In this document: positions 41,525 through 49,708 of the stretch, piece after piece
How the letters are laid out: each line of letters begins with the position of its first letter
How positions within the stretch are numbered: the first letter of the stretch is position 1
Assembly (NCBI GenBank): GCA_015056205.1
Contig: SVGS01000005.1
Span: 1 to 64,000 of the forward strand
Length of the DNA: 64,000 bases
Direction of reading: 5' to 3'
DNA from: Clostridiales bacterium
Lineage (GTDB): Bacteria; Bacillota; Clostridia; Christensenellales; Aristaeellaceae
The notes under the pieces: model-generated
Told to the model about the DNA's origin: nothing
The model's input: the letters and a program-made list of their open reading frames with translations, nothing else
Databases searched by the model: none
Translations under genes and position numbers: made by a program

Positions 41525-42775
41525 ATGAATCTTATACTCATCGGCGCAGGTCAGCGCGGTATGATTTATGCCGGCTGCGCCTGCCGGCAGGGCCACAAAA
41601 TTGTTGCCGCGGCAGAACCGAACGACGCCCGGCGGGAAGCGGCCCGGAGGGAGCTCCATATTCCGGAGGAAAACTGTTTCCGCACCGCCGAGGAGCTGCT
41701 CCGCCGGCCCCGCATGGCGGACGCCGCCATCATCGCCACCATGGACCGGGATCACTATACCCAGGCCATTGCCGCGATGAAGCTCGGGTACGACCTGCTG
41801 ATGGAAAAACCGATCTCTCCGGTTCCGGAGGAGACGCTGGCGATCGCCGACACGGCGGAAAAACTGGGACGGCGGGTGGTCATCTGCCACGTTCTCCGGT
41901 ATTCCCCGTTCTTCCGGAAGCTCAAGGAAATCCTGGACAGTGGAAAGCTCGGAAAAATCATCTCCATCGAACATACCGAGAACATCGGCAACTACCATAT
42001 CGCGCACAGCTTTGTACGCGGAAACTGGCGCAACGAAAAGCTGTCCAGCCCGATCCTCCTGCAGAAGAGCTGCCACGACCTGGATCTGCTGCTCTGGCTG
42101 ACAGGAAAAAGCGTCCGCCGGATTTTCTCCGTCGGAAGCCTTTCCTACTTCAGGCCGGAGAACGCGCCCGAAAAGAGCGCGGACCGGTGCCTGGAATGCC
42201 CGGCCGCCGCGGACTGCCGCTTCGACGCCCGAAAGGTTTACCTGCCGAACATCGGAGAGTGGCCCGCGAACGTCCTGACGAAGGATCAGACGGAGGCGGG
42301 CGTTCTGGAAGCCCTGCGAACCGGCCCCTACGGGCGCTGCGTGTTCCGCTGCGACAATGATGTATGCGACCACCAGAGCGTCATCATGGAATTTGAGGAC
42401 GACTCCACCACGGTCTTCACGCTCTGCGGCATGACGGACCGGATGCACCGCACGATCCATATCATGTGCGAGCACGGCGAGATCCTGGGGGACGACGACC
42501 CGGGCGAGATCCTGATCAACCGCTTCCGTTCCAGCATGACGGAAAACAGCGTGCAGGAGCGGATCCTGATCGGGCAGGTTCAGGGAGCCCACAGCGGCGG
42601 AGACGTCGCGCTGATGGATGCTTTCCTGAACGACCGGGGAACGGGAGAAAAGATTGTTTCGGATATCTCCAGATCCGTCGAGAGCCATCTGCTCGTATTC
42701 GCGGCGGAAGAGTCCCGGCATACGGGGCAGGCCGTCGAAATGGCCGCCTGGACGGACAGGCTGCGCGGAAACTGA
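41525..42775 (+). CDS. Gfo/Idh/MocA-family oxidoreductase
   Basis: A 416-residue NAD(P)-dependent sugar dehydrogenase-like protein. The dinucleotide fold is LILIGAGQRG and the conserved EKP motif lies at 94-96 (LLMEKPISP). The HDLDLLLWLTG helix is in the C-terminal domain. Between these it carries a cysteine group (C222, C225, C231) that could bind a metal. It heads an operon with a CUT1 importer and probably oxidises the imported sugar or its derivative. The start is the ATG at 41525; the frame is open further upstream over the promoter. Confidence 0.85.
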   Translation: MNLILIGAGQRGMIYAGCACRQGHKIVAAAEPNDARREAARRELHIPEENCFRTAEELLRRPRMADAAIIATMDRDHYTQAIAAMKLGYDLLMEKPISPVPEETLAIADTAEKLGRRVVICHVLRYSPFFRKLKEILDSGKLGKIISIEHTENIGNYHIAHSFVRGNWRNEKLSSPILLQKSCHDLDLLLWLTGKSVRRIFSVGSLSYFRPENAPEKSADRCLECPAAADCRFDARKVYLPNIGEWPANVLTKDQTEAGVLEALRTGPYGRCVFRCDNDVCDHQSVIMEFEDDSTTVFTLCGMTDRMHRTIHIMCEHGEILGDDDPGEILINRFRSSMTENSVQERILIGQVQGAHSGGDVALMDAFLNDRGTGEKIVSDISRSVESHLLVFAAEESRHTGQAVEMAAWTDRLRGN

Positions 42776-42836
42776 ATCTTGCCGGCGGCAAGCCGGAAGA
42801 AAATAATTTAATATTTTATCAAAGGAGACGAGAAAG

Positions 42837-44069
42837 ATGAAGAAACTGGCAAAACTGTTGGCAATGTTGCTGGCCCTGTCCCTGGTCCTCGGTCTGACCG
42901 GAAGCGCCGGCGCGGAGGACATCGAGATCCACTACGCCTTCTGGCACGGCGCTCTGGAAGAATTCTACAGCCAGTGCAAGACTGAGTTCGAAGCAGCCCA
43001 TCCCGGCGTGAAGATCATCCTGGAGCCCACTTCCTGGGATGAATACTGGACCAAGCTGGAAGCCGCCGCCACCGGCGGAAGCATCGCCGATGTGTTCCAC
43101 ATGAACGGCGTGAACATCAAGAAGTACGCGGACGGCGAAGTTCTGATGCCCCTGGACGAGCTGATCGCCAAGTCCGACGTGGATCTGAGCAACTATCCTC
43201 CGGCCATGAACGCCATGTACAATTTCCGCGGCGTGCAGTACGGCATCCCCATGGATTACGACACCATCGGCCTGTGGTACAACAAGGCCCTGTTTGACAA
43301 AGCCGGCGTCGCCTACCCCACCTCCGAGTGGACCTGGGACGACCTGGCCGCGGCCGCCAAAGCGATTACCGGCATCGAAGAAGGCGTCTACGGTATCGCC
43401 GCCAACTATGAGGAACAGCAGGGCTTCTACAACACCGTCTACGCTCTGGGCGGATACTTTGTGGAGGACGAGAAGTTCGGCTTCAACGACGAAAACACCC
43501 GGGCCGGCATCCAGTGCTGGGTGGATCTGATGAAGGCGGGCGTTTCCCCGTCCGAGAAGTCCCTGGAAGAGAACCCCGCCTATCTGCAGTTCATGGCCGG
43601 CAAACTGGGCATGGTCTTCTCCGGTGACTGGGTCGTTTCCGAATATGTTTCTCCGGAATGCTCCGTATCCGATGTCATCGATGTCGCCGAGCTGCCCCTG
43701 ATGGCCAACGGCAAACGCGCCTCCGTCATCCACGGCAAGGCCAACTGCATTTCCGCCCAGACCAAGCATCCCGAAGAAGCCTACGCGTGGGTTGCCTACC
43801 TGGCCAGCGCGGAAGCCAATGAAAAGCTGGGACCGATGGGCGTCACCATCCCGTCCTTCCTGAAGTACTCCGATCTGTTCTTCACCGCGTATCCGCAGTA
43901 CAACATGTCCATCTATTCCAAGGCCGCCGCGGAATACTCCTACGTATATCCCTCCGCGCTCAACCCGGAATGGAGCACCTTCATGTGGGAAGAACTGATC
44001 AAAGCCTTCAACCTCGACATCTCCGTGGATGAAGCCTGCGGCAATATCATGGCCCGGCTGGGACAATAA
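42837..44069 (+). CDS. Sugar ABC transporter substrate-binding protein, family 1
   Basis: A 410-residue exported binding protein with the signal peptide MKKLAKLLAMLLALSLVLGL and likely cleavage near GSAGA. The family-1 fold is visible from EIHYAFWHG, with W-rich ligand-cleft segments (TSEWTWDDLAAAAKAI). No lipobox is present. It works with the two permeases that follow. The operon carries no ATPase gene, so a shared MsmX-like ATPase is expected. A hairpin after its stop should raise its level relative to the permeases. Confidence 0.87.
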   Translation: MKKLAKLLAMLLALSLVLGLTGSAGAEDIEIHYAFWHGALEEFYSQCKTEFEAAHPGVKIILEPTSWDEYWTKLEAAATGGSIADVFHMNGVNIKKYADGEVLMPLDELIAKSDVDLSNYPPAMNAMYNFRGVQYGIPMDYDTIGLWYNKALFDKAGVAYPTSEWTWDDLAAAAKAITGIEEGVYGIAANYEEQQGFYNTVYALGGYFVEDEKFGFNDENTRAGIQCWVDLMKAGVSPSEKSLEENPAYLQFMAGKLGMVFSGDWVVSEYVSPECSVSDVIDVAELPLMANGKRASVIHGKANCISAQTKHPEEAYAWVAYLASAEANEKLGPMGVTIPSFLKYSDLFFTAYPQYNMSIYSKAAAEYSYVYPSALNPEWSTFMWEELIKAFNLDISVDEACGNIMARLGQ

Positions 44070-44109
44070 AGCCCGCCTGAATCCCGAAGCATAATTCTGA
44101 CAATCACCG

Positions 44110-44142
44110 GCCCGATCCGGGGCCTCTCTTCCCGGATCGGGC
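44110..44142 (+). other. Hairpin between binding-protein and permease genes
   Basis: A perfect 12-bp stem (44110-44121 with 44131-44142) with a nine-base loop and no U-tract. Such elements typically stabilise the upstream mRNA and let the binding protein be made in excess. Confidence 0.65.
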
Positions 44143-44166
44143 ATTCCTGATTAAGGAGGCGCCCGC

Positions 44167-45069
44167 ATGACAGTCAAAACGCGGATCACCCGGCAGAAAC
44201 GGGTCGACTGGGCCTGGGGTTACGGCATGATTCTGCCGCTGCTCGCCGGCCTCGGTTTATTCTACTTTTACCCGGTATATAAAGTTTTCCGGGACAGCCT
44301 GTACACTGTCGGCGCCTTCAACCGGTCTTCCTGGGCGGGGCTGGCAAACTACACCAAAATGTTTCAGGACAGCGTCATGTGGCGCTCCCTCGGAAACACG
44401 ATGATGTACGCGGTCATCATCATTCCGCTGACCGTCATTCTCGCCCTGATCCTTGCCGCCATGCTGAACACAAACATCCGGGGCCGGGATGTATACCGGG
44501 TTATCTACTTCATCCCTACCGTCACGATGTCCGTCGCGATCGCGATGGTCTGGCGCTGGATCTTCAACGGAGATTTCGGCATTCTGAACCATATCTTCCG
44601 GATCTTCGGCGGGACGCCCCAGTACTGGCTTTCTGACGAACACACCGTGCTGCTGTGTGTCAGCATCGTATCCGTATGGATGGGCGTCGGCTACAACATG
44701 ATCATTCTTCTGGCCGGCATACAGGGCATCTCCTCCAATTACTATGAGGCCGCGGAGCTGGAAGGCGCCGGAAAAATCAGGCAGTTCCTGAAGATCACCA
44801 TCCCGCTGGTGACCCCTACCCTGTTCTTTGTGGTCATCACGACCGTGATTTCCACCCTGCAGATTTTCGACGTCATCTATATGATGATTCCGACCAAGAG
44901 CATCGCCATGTCCTATGCCCAGAGCGTGGTCATGTATTTCTACCGGAACGCTTTTGAATACTCCGCCAAGGGATACGCCAGCGCCATCGCGGTACTGCTG
45001 TTCGCGATTATCATGCTGCTGACGCTCTTCCAGATGAGAATCCAGAAAAAATGGGTTCACTACGACTGA
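44167..45069 (+). CDS. ABC transporter permease, CUT1 (MalF/UgpA type)
   Basis: A 300-residue permease with six hydrophobic segments and the EAA loop YYEAAELEGAGKIRQFLKIT. The C-terminus is MRIQKKWVHYD. It pairs with the MalG-type permease that starts 20 bases after its stop. TAAGGAGG lies upstream of the ATG. Substrate is likely an oligosaccharide handled by the neighbouring kinase and mutase. Confidence 0.87.
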   Translation: MTVKTRITRQKRVDWAWGYGMILPLLAGLGLFYFYPVYKVFRDSLYTVGAFNRSSWAGLANYTKMFQDSVMWRSLGNTMMYAVIIIPLTVILALILAAMLNTNIRGRDVYRVIYFIPTVTMSVAIAMVWRWIFNGDFGILNHIFRIFGGTPQYWLSDEHTVLLCVSIVSVWMGVGYNMIILLAGIQGISSNYYEAAELEGAGKIRQFLKITIPLVTPTLFFVVITTVISTLQIFDVIYMMIPTKSIAMSYAQSVVMYFYRNAFEYSAKGYASAIAVLLFAIIMLLTLFQMRIQKKWVHYD

Positions 45070-45088
45070 GGGAAAGGAGGACGCCATC

Positions 45089-45940
45089 ATGGAAAACAAA
45101 ATGAAGCTTTCCCGCTCCGGCAGACACCCCCGGTACGGCAAAGCGGTCGTACACGCCGTGCTTTTCCTCGGCTGTTTCATCACGCTGGCCCCGTTTATCT
45201 GGATGTTTCTGACCTCCATGAAGACCCAGGTGGAAGCGGTCTCCATCCCGCCGTCCATCCTTCCGCGCAGCTGGCGGCCGGACGCTTATACCTCGCTGCC
45301 CGACAAGCTGCCTTTTTTCACGATGTACCGGAACACGATCCTCACATCGCTGATCATTGTGGCCGGCCAGCTGCTGTTCTGCTCCGCCGCAGGCTATGCT
45401 TTTGCGCGCATTCATTTTCCCGGACGGAATATTTTGTTCATTCTCTGTCTGTCCGTGCTGATGATCCCCAGTTCTTTTCTGATTCTGCCCCAGTATCTGC
45501 TGATTCAGAAGCTGGGCCTGCTGAATACGCTGCACGCCATCTATCTGCCGAATCTGTTCAGCGCCTTCGGCACTTTCCTGATGCGGCAGTTCTTTATGTC
45601 CATTCCGCTTGAGCTGGAGGATGCCGCCCGGATCGACGGCTGCGGCCACGGCCGGATTTATTCGCGGATCATGCTGCCGCTGATCAAGCCCGGCCTGGTT
45701 TCCCTCAGTGTGCTGACGCTGCGCTTTGCCTGGAACAACCTGATGTGGCCCATGATCGTCAATACGGAGAAAACCAAGATGACCCTGACCGCCGGCCTCA
45801 GCTATCTGCAGGGACAGTATATCAGCGACTACCCCAGCATCATGGCGGGCGCCCTGCTGGCCACGATCCCGCTGATCATTATCTACGCAATCTTCCAGCG
45901 GCAGTTCATTGAAGGCATCGCGCTGACCGGTATCAAATAA
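45089..45940 (+). CDS. ABC transporter permease, CUT1 (MalG type)
   Basis: A 283-residue permease with the EAA loop ELEDAARIDGCGHGRIYSRI and the typical ending FIEGIALTGIK. It is the last gene of the oxidoreductase/importer operon and is convergent with the WYL regulator gene 29 bases away. AAAGGAGG precedes the start. Confidence 0.88.
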   Translation: MENKMKLSRSGRHPRYGKAVVHAVLFLGCFITLAPFIWMFLTSMKTQVEAVSIPPSILPRSWRPDAYTSLPDKLPFFTMYRNTILTSLIIVAGQLLFCSAAGYAFARIHFPGRNILFILCLSVLMIPSSFLILPQYLLIQKLGLLNTLHAIYLPNLFSAFGTFLMRQFFMSIPLELEDAARIDGCGHGRIYSRIMLPLIKPGLVSLSVLTLRFAWNNLMWPMIVNTEKTKMTLTAGLSYLQGQYISDYPSIMAGALLATIPLIIIYAIFQRQFIEGIALTGIK

Positions 45941-45969
45941 AGACTGAGCCCTTTTAAAGACAGAGCCCT

Positions 45970-47028
45970 TTACATCCCGTAATTCGCATTGGCCTTCCGG
46001 AGATGTTCCCGGATCTGCTCCACCAGGCATTCCGGCGAAACCACGCGAACCACGTCCGCGAACTGCCCTGCCCAGTGGCGCATCGCTTCCAGGCTGACCT
46101 CAAGGCTGCAGGATATGAAGCCGTCCCCCATGTCAAAGAACGAAACGTGGGATCCGAAGAAATCGATGACCACGCTCACGAAACTTTCCGGGACGATGAA
46201 CTCCACCCTCTCCGGGTCCCCGGAGAACATATTCACATGCTGGTACAGATACTTCTCCAGTTTCAGGCCGTCCTCCAGGCCCGCCACCCGGTTCCTGGGT
46301 TTGGAGGGCGTTGACAGAGGCCTGATATCCATAATGCGGTCGATCCGGTAATTGGCCACATTGTCATAGTTGTCCTTGTTGCAGATCAGGTAATACCGGC
46401 CCTCGCTGGCCACCAGCTGATACGGGTTCAGCAGCTGCTTCTTCACGGATCCGTCCGCATTTTTCCGCGCATGCAGTTTCAGATCCGTACCGTAATAGCC
46501 GTAAACGATCTCGACCTGCTTTCCGTTCGTGATCGCCTCGTCCAGCACTTCAATGTTATAGAACAGGTTCTTATTTTCCGGAGAATCCGCGTTCATGCTG
46601 TGCACATGCCGCATCCGCTTGCTGAAGTGCGAGCTGGAGAGTTCCCCCAGTTTTTTGATCAGTTTCTTCCGCTGATGATAGGGCACCGACCGGGAGAACA
46701 GCAGACCGTCAATCAGCATGTGCAGTTCTGATTCCGTAAACTCATGCTCATAATAGAAATTGGTACAGATCGTATTGACTTCTTCTTCCCCGGTTTCCCT
46801 GTTGACAACCTTCCGGTCTATCTCATCCTTCGGATAGATCCCATATCCGGCATCCATCAGATCCGCGATATTCCGCTTGACGGTCGCCCGGTTGACCGTC
46901 ATCCCGTAATCGCTCAGCAGCCTGTCCGCGATCTCCTGCTGCGTCATGGGATGGTTGAAGTCCGTGTAGTTTTTCAAAATAGTGAGGATATGCAGAATAA
47001 TAATCTTCTTTCCGCTTTCCGCCGGCAT
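45970..47028 (-). CDS. WYL-domain transcriptional regulator (YafY/DeoR-like)
   Basis: A 352-residue regulator. The N-terminal winged helix reads PMTQQEIADRLLSDYGMTVN, followed by a WYL domain with LLNPYQLVASEGRYYLIC and a C-terminal WCX-like part. WYL proteins often sense nucleotides or small ligands. I chose the ATG at 47026-47028 with AAAGGAG ten bases upstream; the 84 extra codons in the frame to 47280 overlap the divergent promoter and thioesterase start. Its target cannot be stated; the CUT1 operon or the thioesterase are candidates. Confidence 0.85.
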   Translation of the reverse strand: MPAESGKKIIILHILTILKNYTDFNHPMTQQEIADRLLSDYGMTVNRATVKRNIADLMDAGYGIYPKDEIDRKVVNRETGEEEVNTICTNFYYEHEFTESELHMLIDGLLFSRSVPYHQRKKLIKKLGELSSSHFSKRMRHVHSMNADSPENKNLFYNIEVLDEAITNGKQVEIVYGYYGTDLKLHARKNADGSVKKQLLNPYQLVASEGRYYLICNKDNYDNVANYRIDRIMDIRPLSTPSKPRNRVAGLEDGLKLEKYLYQHVNMFSGDPERVEFIVPESFVSVVIDFFGSHVSFFDMGDGFISCSLEVSLEAMRHWAGQFADVVRVVSPECLVEQIREHLRKANANYGM

Positions 47029-47146
47029 AACCGCTTTTCTCCTTTCCGGTACTGAAAACAGCTTAGCAGGGATGAGCAAAAAAATCAACATCCGGTCCGG
47101 AAGCGGAGCAGGATGAAAAGCGCCTCCCGGGGAGAGGATTTCCCTG

Positions 47147-47175
47147 TTGACGCTGCGCAGGCTGTGTCCTATCAT
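47147..47175 (+). promoter_or_regulatory. Promoter of the thioesterase gene
   Basis: TTGACG (47147-47152) and TATCAT (47170-47175) with a 17-base spacer, 36 bases before the start codon. Confidence 0.65.
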
Positions 47176-47211
47176 AACCCTATGCACAGAAAACAACGGA
47201 GGCCTGCCGGT

Positions 47212-47619
47212 ATGAAACGAAAGGTTCAGTATTATGAAACAGACATGATGGGCGTGGTCCATCATGCCAACTACATCCACTGGATGGAGGAAGCACGGAT
47301 CGAATTTATGGATCAGATCGGCTTCCCGTATAAAAAGATGGAGGCGGAAGGCGTTCTGTCCCCGGTCCGGAGCCTGCAGGTGAAATACCTGAAGCCGTGC
47401 ACCTTCGGCGATGAGGTGGAAATCGCGGCCGGCGTGAAGGAGTTCAACGGCGTGGTGATCACCATGGCTTACGAGATGCGCGTGAACGGCGAGCCGGTCT
47501 TCAGCGGCACGTCAGAGCACGTATTCCTGGACCGGGACGGGAAGTTTGTCCGGATGAAACGGGTGATGCCGGATTTCTGCGCGGCGGTTGAACAGCGGGC
47601 CGGCGCTCCGCTGTTCTGA
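47212..47619 (+). CDS. Acyl-CoA thioesterase, 4HBT hotdog fold (YbgC-like)
   Basis: A 135-residue hotdog-fold thioesterase. The active-site region is YYETDMMGVVHHANYIHWME with the catalytic aspartate in ETD. It would hydrolyse acyl-CoA thioesters; chain length is unknown. I chose the ATG at 47212-47214 with GGAGG nine bases before it; the longer frame runs over the promoter. It is a single-gene unit. Confidence 0.87.
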   Translation: MKRKVQYYETDMMGVVHHANYIHWMEEARIEFMDQIGFPYKKMEAEGVLSPVRSLQVKYLKPCTFGDEVEIAAGVKEFNGVVITMAYEMRVNGEPVFSGTSEHVFLDRDGKFVRMKRVMPDFCAAVEQRAGAPLF

Positions 47620-47699
47620 AGCTTTCAGACAGCCGGAAAACTCAGGGAACCCGGTACGGATCAGCCCGGAGAAGCACATCACGGATCTGCCCGCCGGTC

Positions 47700-48140
47700 T
47701 CAGCCGCCGGGTTCCCCGGCATCCGTCGGGCGATCCTTCCCCGCTTCATACGCCTTCAGCTTTTCGGTAAAGAAGCTCAGCTTCCACGTCACCTTTTCCA
47801 GGTGGGTCTGCATTTCCGTCATCCGGGCCAGCACCCGTTCCCGGTGCTCCCGCAGGAGTTTCACCCTTTCCTCCAGGGTATGATCCCCCTCCCGGGTCAG
47901 CTGCACAAAGCGGGCGATTTCCTGAATGGACATGCCGGTGTTTTTCAGGCAGCAGATCAGCCCCAGCCGTTCCAGGTCCTCATCCGTATACTGCCGGAAT
48001 CCGCCCGGACTTCGGATCACCCCGTTCAGCAGGCCTTCTTTTTCGTAGTAACGCAGGGTATGGGCGGAAAGCCCCGTTTTCCGGCTTACTTCCTGAATGG
48101 AGTACAGTCCGGTTTTTTCAGCATTGGTTTTTATACTCAT
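47700..48140 (-). CDS. MerR-family transcriptional regulator
   Basis: A 146-residue MerR-type activator. The winged helix reads YSIQEVSRKTGLSAHTLRYY, followed by EKEGLLNGVIRSPGGFRQYT and a long dimerisation helix (about 75-135). No metal-binding cysteine cluster is seen, so it belongs to the AdhR-like, non-metal branch. The start is the ATG at 48138-48140 with AGGAA upstream. It is divergent from an alcohol dehydrogenase gene, whose promoter carries a MerR-type long spacer with a palindrome. Confidence 0.88.
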   Translation of the reverse strand: MSIKTNAEKTGLYSIQEVSRKTGLSAHTLRYYEKEGLLNGVIRSPGGFRQYTDEDLERLGLICCLKNTGMSIQEIARFVQLTREGDHTLEERVKLLREHRERVLARMTEMQTHLEKVTWKLSFFTEKLKAYEAGKDRPTDAGEPGG

Positions 48141-48229
48141 AAGATTTCCTATTCCGCCTGTTTTCAGGATCCGGTCTTTCAACCGGGAGCGTTTCTCCGG
48201 AATCCTTCCGGTGTTTTCGTGATTCCCTA

Positions 48230-48260
48230 TTGACTTAGAGTTAACTTTAAGGAATAACAT
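48230..48260 (+). promoter_or_regulatory. MerR-type promoter of the alcohol dehydrogenase gene
   Basis: TTGACT (48230-48235) and TAACAT (48255-48260) are separated by 19 bases instead of 17. A near-palindrome CTTAGAGTTAACTTTAAG (48234-48251) fills the spacer. This is the classical layout of promoters that MerR-family proteins activate by DNA distortion. Confidence 0.8.
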
Positions 48261-48345
48261 GATTGTAGCATGGGTTTTACGCTCCTGTCAACCGCCGCGG
48301 CCGGGCGGCCCGGAAGGAATCAGCAAACAGAAAGGAAGGACCCTC

Positions 48346-49521
48346 ATGGATAATTTCACCTTTTATTCTCCCACATGTTTTGTTTTCGGCAAGGACACGG
48401 AATCCCAGGCCGGCGCGCTGGTCAAACGCTTCGGCGGCAGCCGCGTTCTCATTCATTACGGCGGGGGCAGCGCCGTCCGTTCCGGCCTGATCGACCGGGT
48501 GAAAGCCTCCCTGAAGGCGGAAGGCCTCCCCTGTTACCAGCTCGGCGGCGTCCGGCCCAATCCGCGCAGCGGCCTCGTGTATGAGGGAATCGAGCTGTGC
48601 AAAAAGGAAAACATCGATTTTATCCTGGCCGTCGGCGGCGGCAGCTCCATTGACTCCGCCAAGGCCATCGCGGCCGGCACCGTATACGACGGGGATTTCT
48701 GGGATTTCTACAGCGGAAAGCGGATCGAAAACGCGCTTCCCATCGGCACGGTGCTCACCATCGCCGCCGCCGGAAGCGAGGGCAGCCCGGACAGCGTCAT
48801 CACCCGGGAGGACGGCATGTTCAAGCGCGGCGCCAGCGGGGACGCCATCCGCCCGAAGTTCTCCATTCTCAACCCCGCCCTGACCCAGACTCTCCCGCCA
48901 TATCAGACCGCCGCCGGCATCACGGACATCATGGCGCATCTGTATGAGCGGTATCTGACCAACACCCGGGAAGTGGAGGTCACCGACCGCCTGATCGAAG
49001 CGCTGCTGCTGACCATGATTCACGAGGGGCCCCGGGTCATTGAAAACCCGGACAACTACGACGCCCGGGCCAACATCATGTGGGCCGGGATGATGGCGCA
49101 CAACAATTCCTGCGGCGTCGGCCGCAGCCAGGACTGGAACAGCCACAACATCGAGCACGAGCTCTCCGCCCTGTATGACTGTGCCCACGGCGCCGGTCTG
49201 GCAGTTACGCTCCCCGCGGTTTTCACCTATGTCATGAATCACGACGTGATGCGTTTCGCCAGGGCCGCCGTCCGCGTCTGGGGCTGCCAGATGGATTTCG
49301 ATCACCCGGAGGTGACCGCCCGCGAAGGAATCGAAAAGCTGCGCCGGTTTTTCATCTCCATCGGCATGCCCCGGAATTTCGCGGAGCTCGGCGCCCGGGA
49401 GGAGGACATTCCGGCCCTGGTCCAGGCCCTCTGCTACGGCAACGGCCGTCCGGGCAGCATTTCGGGATTCGTCACCCTGGATGAGGCCGACTGCGAGAAA
49501 ATCTACCACCTGATGCTCTGA
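48346..49521 (+). CDS. Iron-containing alcohol dehydrogenase (BDH/YqhD-like)
   Basis: A 391-residue group III alcohol dehydrogenase. The nucleotide motif is AVGGGSSIDSAK (97-100 region). Metal ligands are expected in ITDIMAHLYERY and the histidine-rich segment DWNSHNIEHELSALYDCAHG. It reduces short aldehydes, with NADP or NAD. The start is the ATG at 48346 with AAAGGAAGG; the frame to 48259 overlaps the promoter. Its MerR neighbour suggests induction by a reactive aldehyde. Confidence 0.92.
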   Translation: MDNFTFYSPTCFVFGKDTESQAGALVKRFGGSRVLIHYGGGSAVRSGLIDRVKASLKAEGLPCYQLGGVRPNPRSGLVYEGIELCKKENIDFILAVGGGSSIDSAKAIAAGTVYDGDFWDFYSGKRIENALPIGTVLTIAAAGSEGSPDSVITREDGMFKRGASGDAIRPKFSILNPALTQTLPPYQTAAGITDIMAHLYERYLTNTREVEVTDRLIEALLLTMIHEGPRVIENPDNYDARANIMWAGMMAHNNSCGVGRSQDWNSHNIEHELSALYDCAHGAGLAVTLPAVFTYVMNHDVMRFARAAVRVWGCQMDFDHPEVTAREGIEKLRRFFISIGMPRNFAELGAREEDIPALVQALCYGNGRPGSISGFVTLDEADCEKIYHLML

Positions 49522-49531
49522 TCAGCTTGAT

Positions 49532-49614
49532 TGAGTCAGGGGGACGGATGAGTCAGGGGGACGGTTCTCAGTGACTCACGTAAAGTGAGTCACTGAGAAC
49601 CGTCCCCCTGACTC
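49532..49614. repeat. REP-like element: direct repeat plus 30-bp perfect hairpin
   Basis: Two copies of GAGTCAGGGGGACGG (49533-49547 and 49550-49564) lead into a perfect 30-bp stem (49550-49579 with 49585-49614) closed by a five-base loop. The GGGGGACGGTTCTC core resembles repetitive extragenic palindromes associated with IS200-like (RAYT) transposases in Clostridia. It has no U-run, so it is not a typical terminator, although it sits right after the dehydrogenase gene. Confidence 0.75.
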
Positions 49615-49618
49615 ACTC

Positions 49619-49647
49619 TTGATTGCGGAGGGCAAGTCTGATAAAGT
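49619..49647 (+). promoter_or_regulatory. Putative promoter of the activase module
   Basis: TTGATT (49619-49624) and TAAAGT (49642-49647) are separated by 17 bases, 61 bases before the first start codon. It lies immediately after the REP-like hairpin. Confidence 0.5.
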
Positions 49648-49708
49648 ATATAGACAGGCCGGGATGTTTCGGCATCCCGGTTTATTTTTGCTGTCAGAGG
49701 AACGGTAT

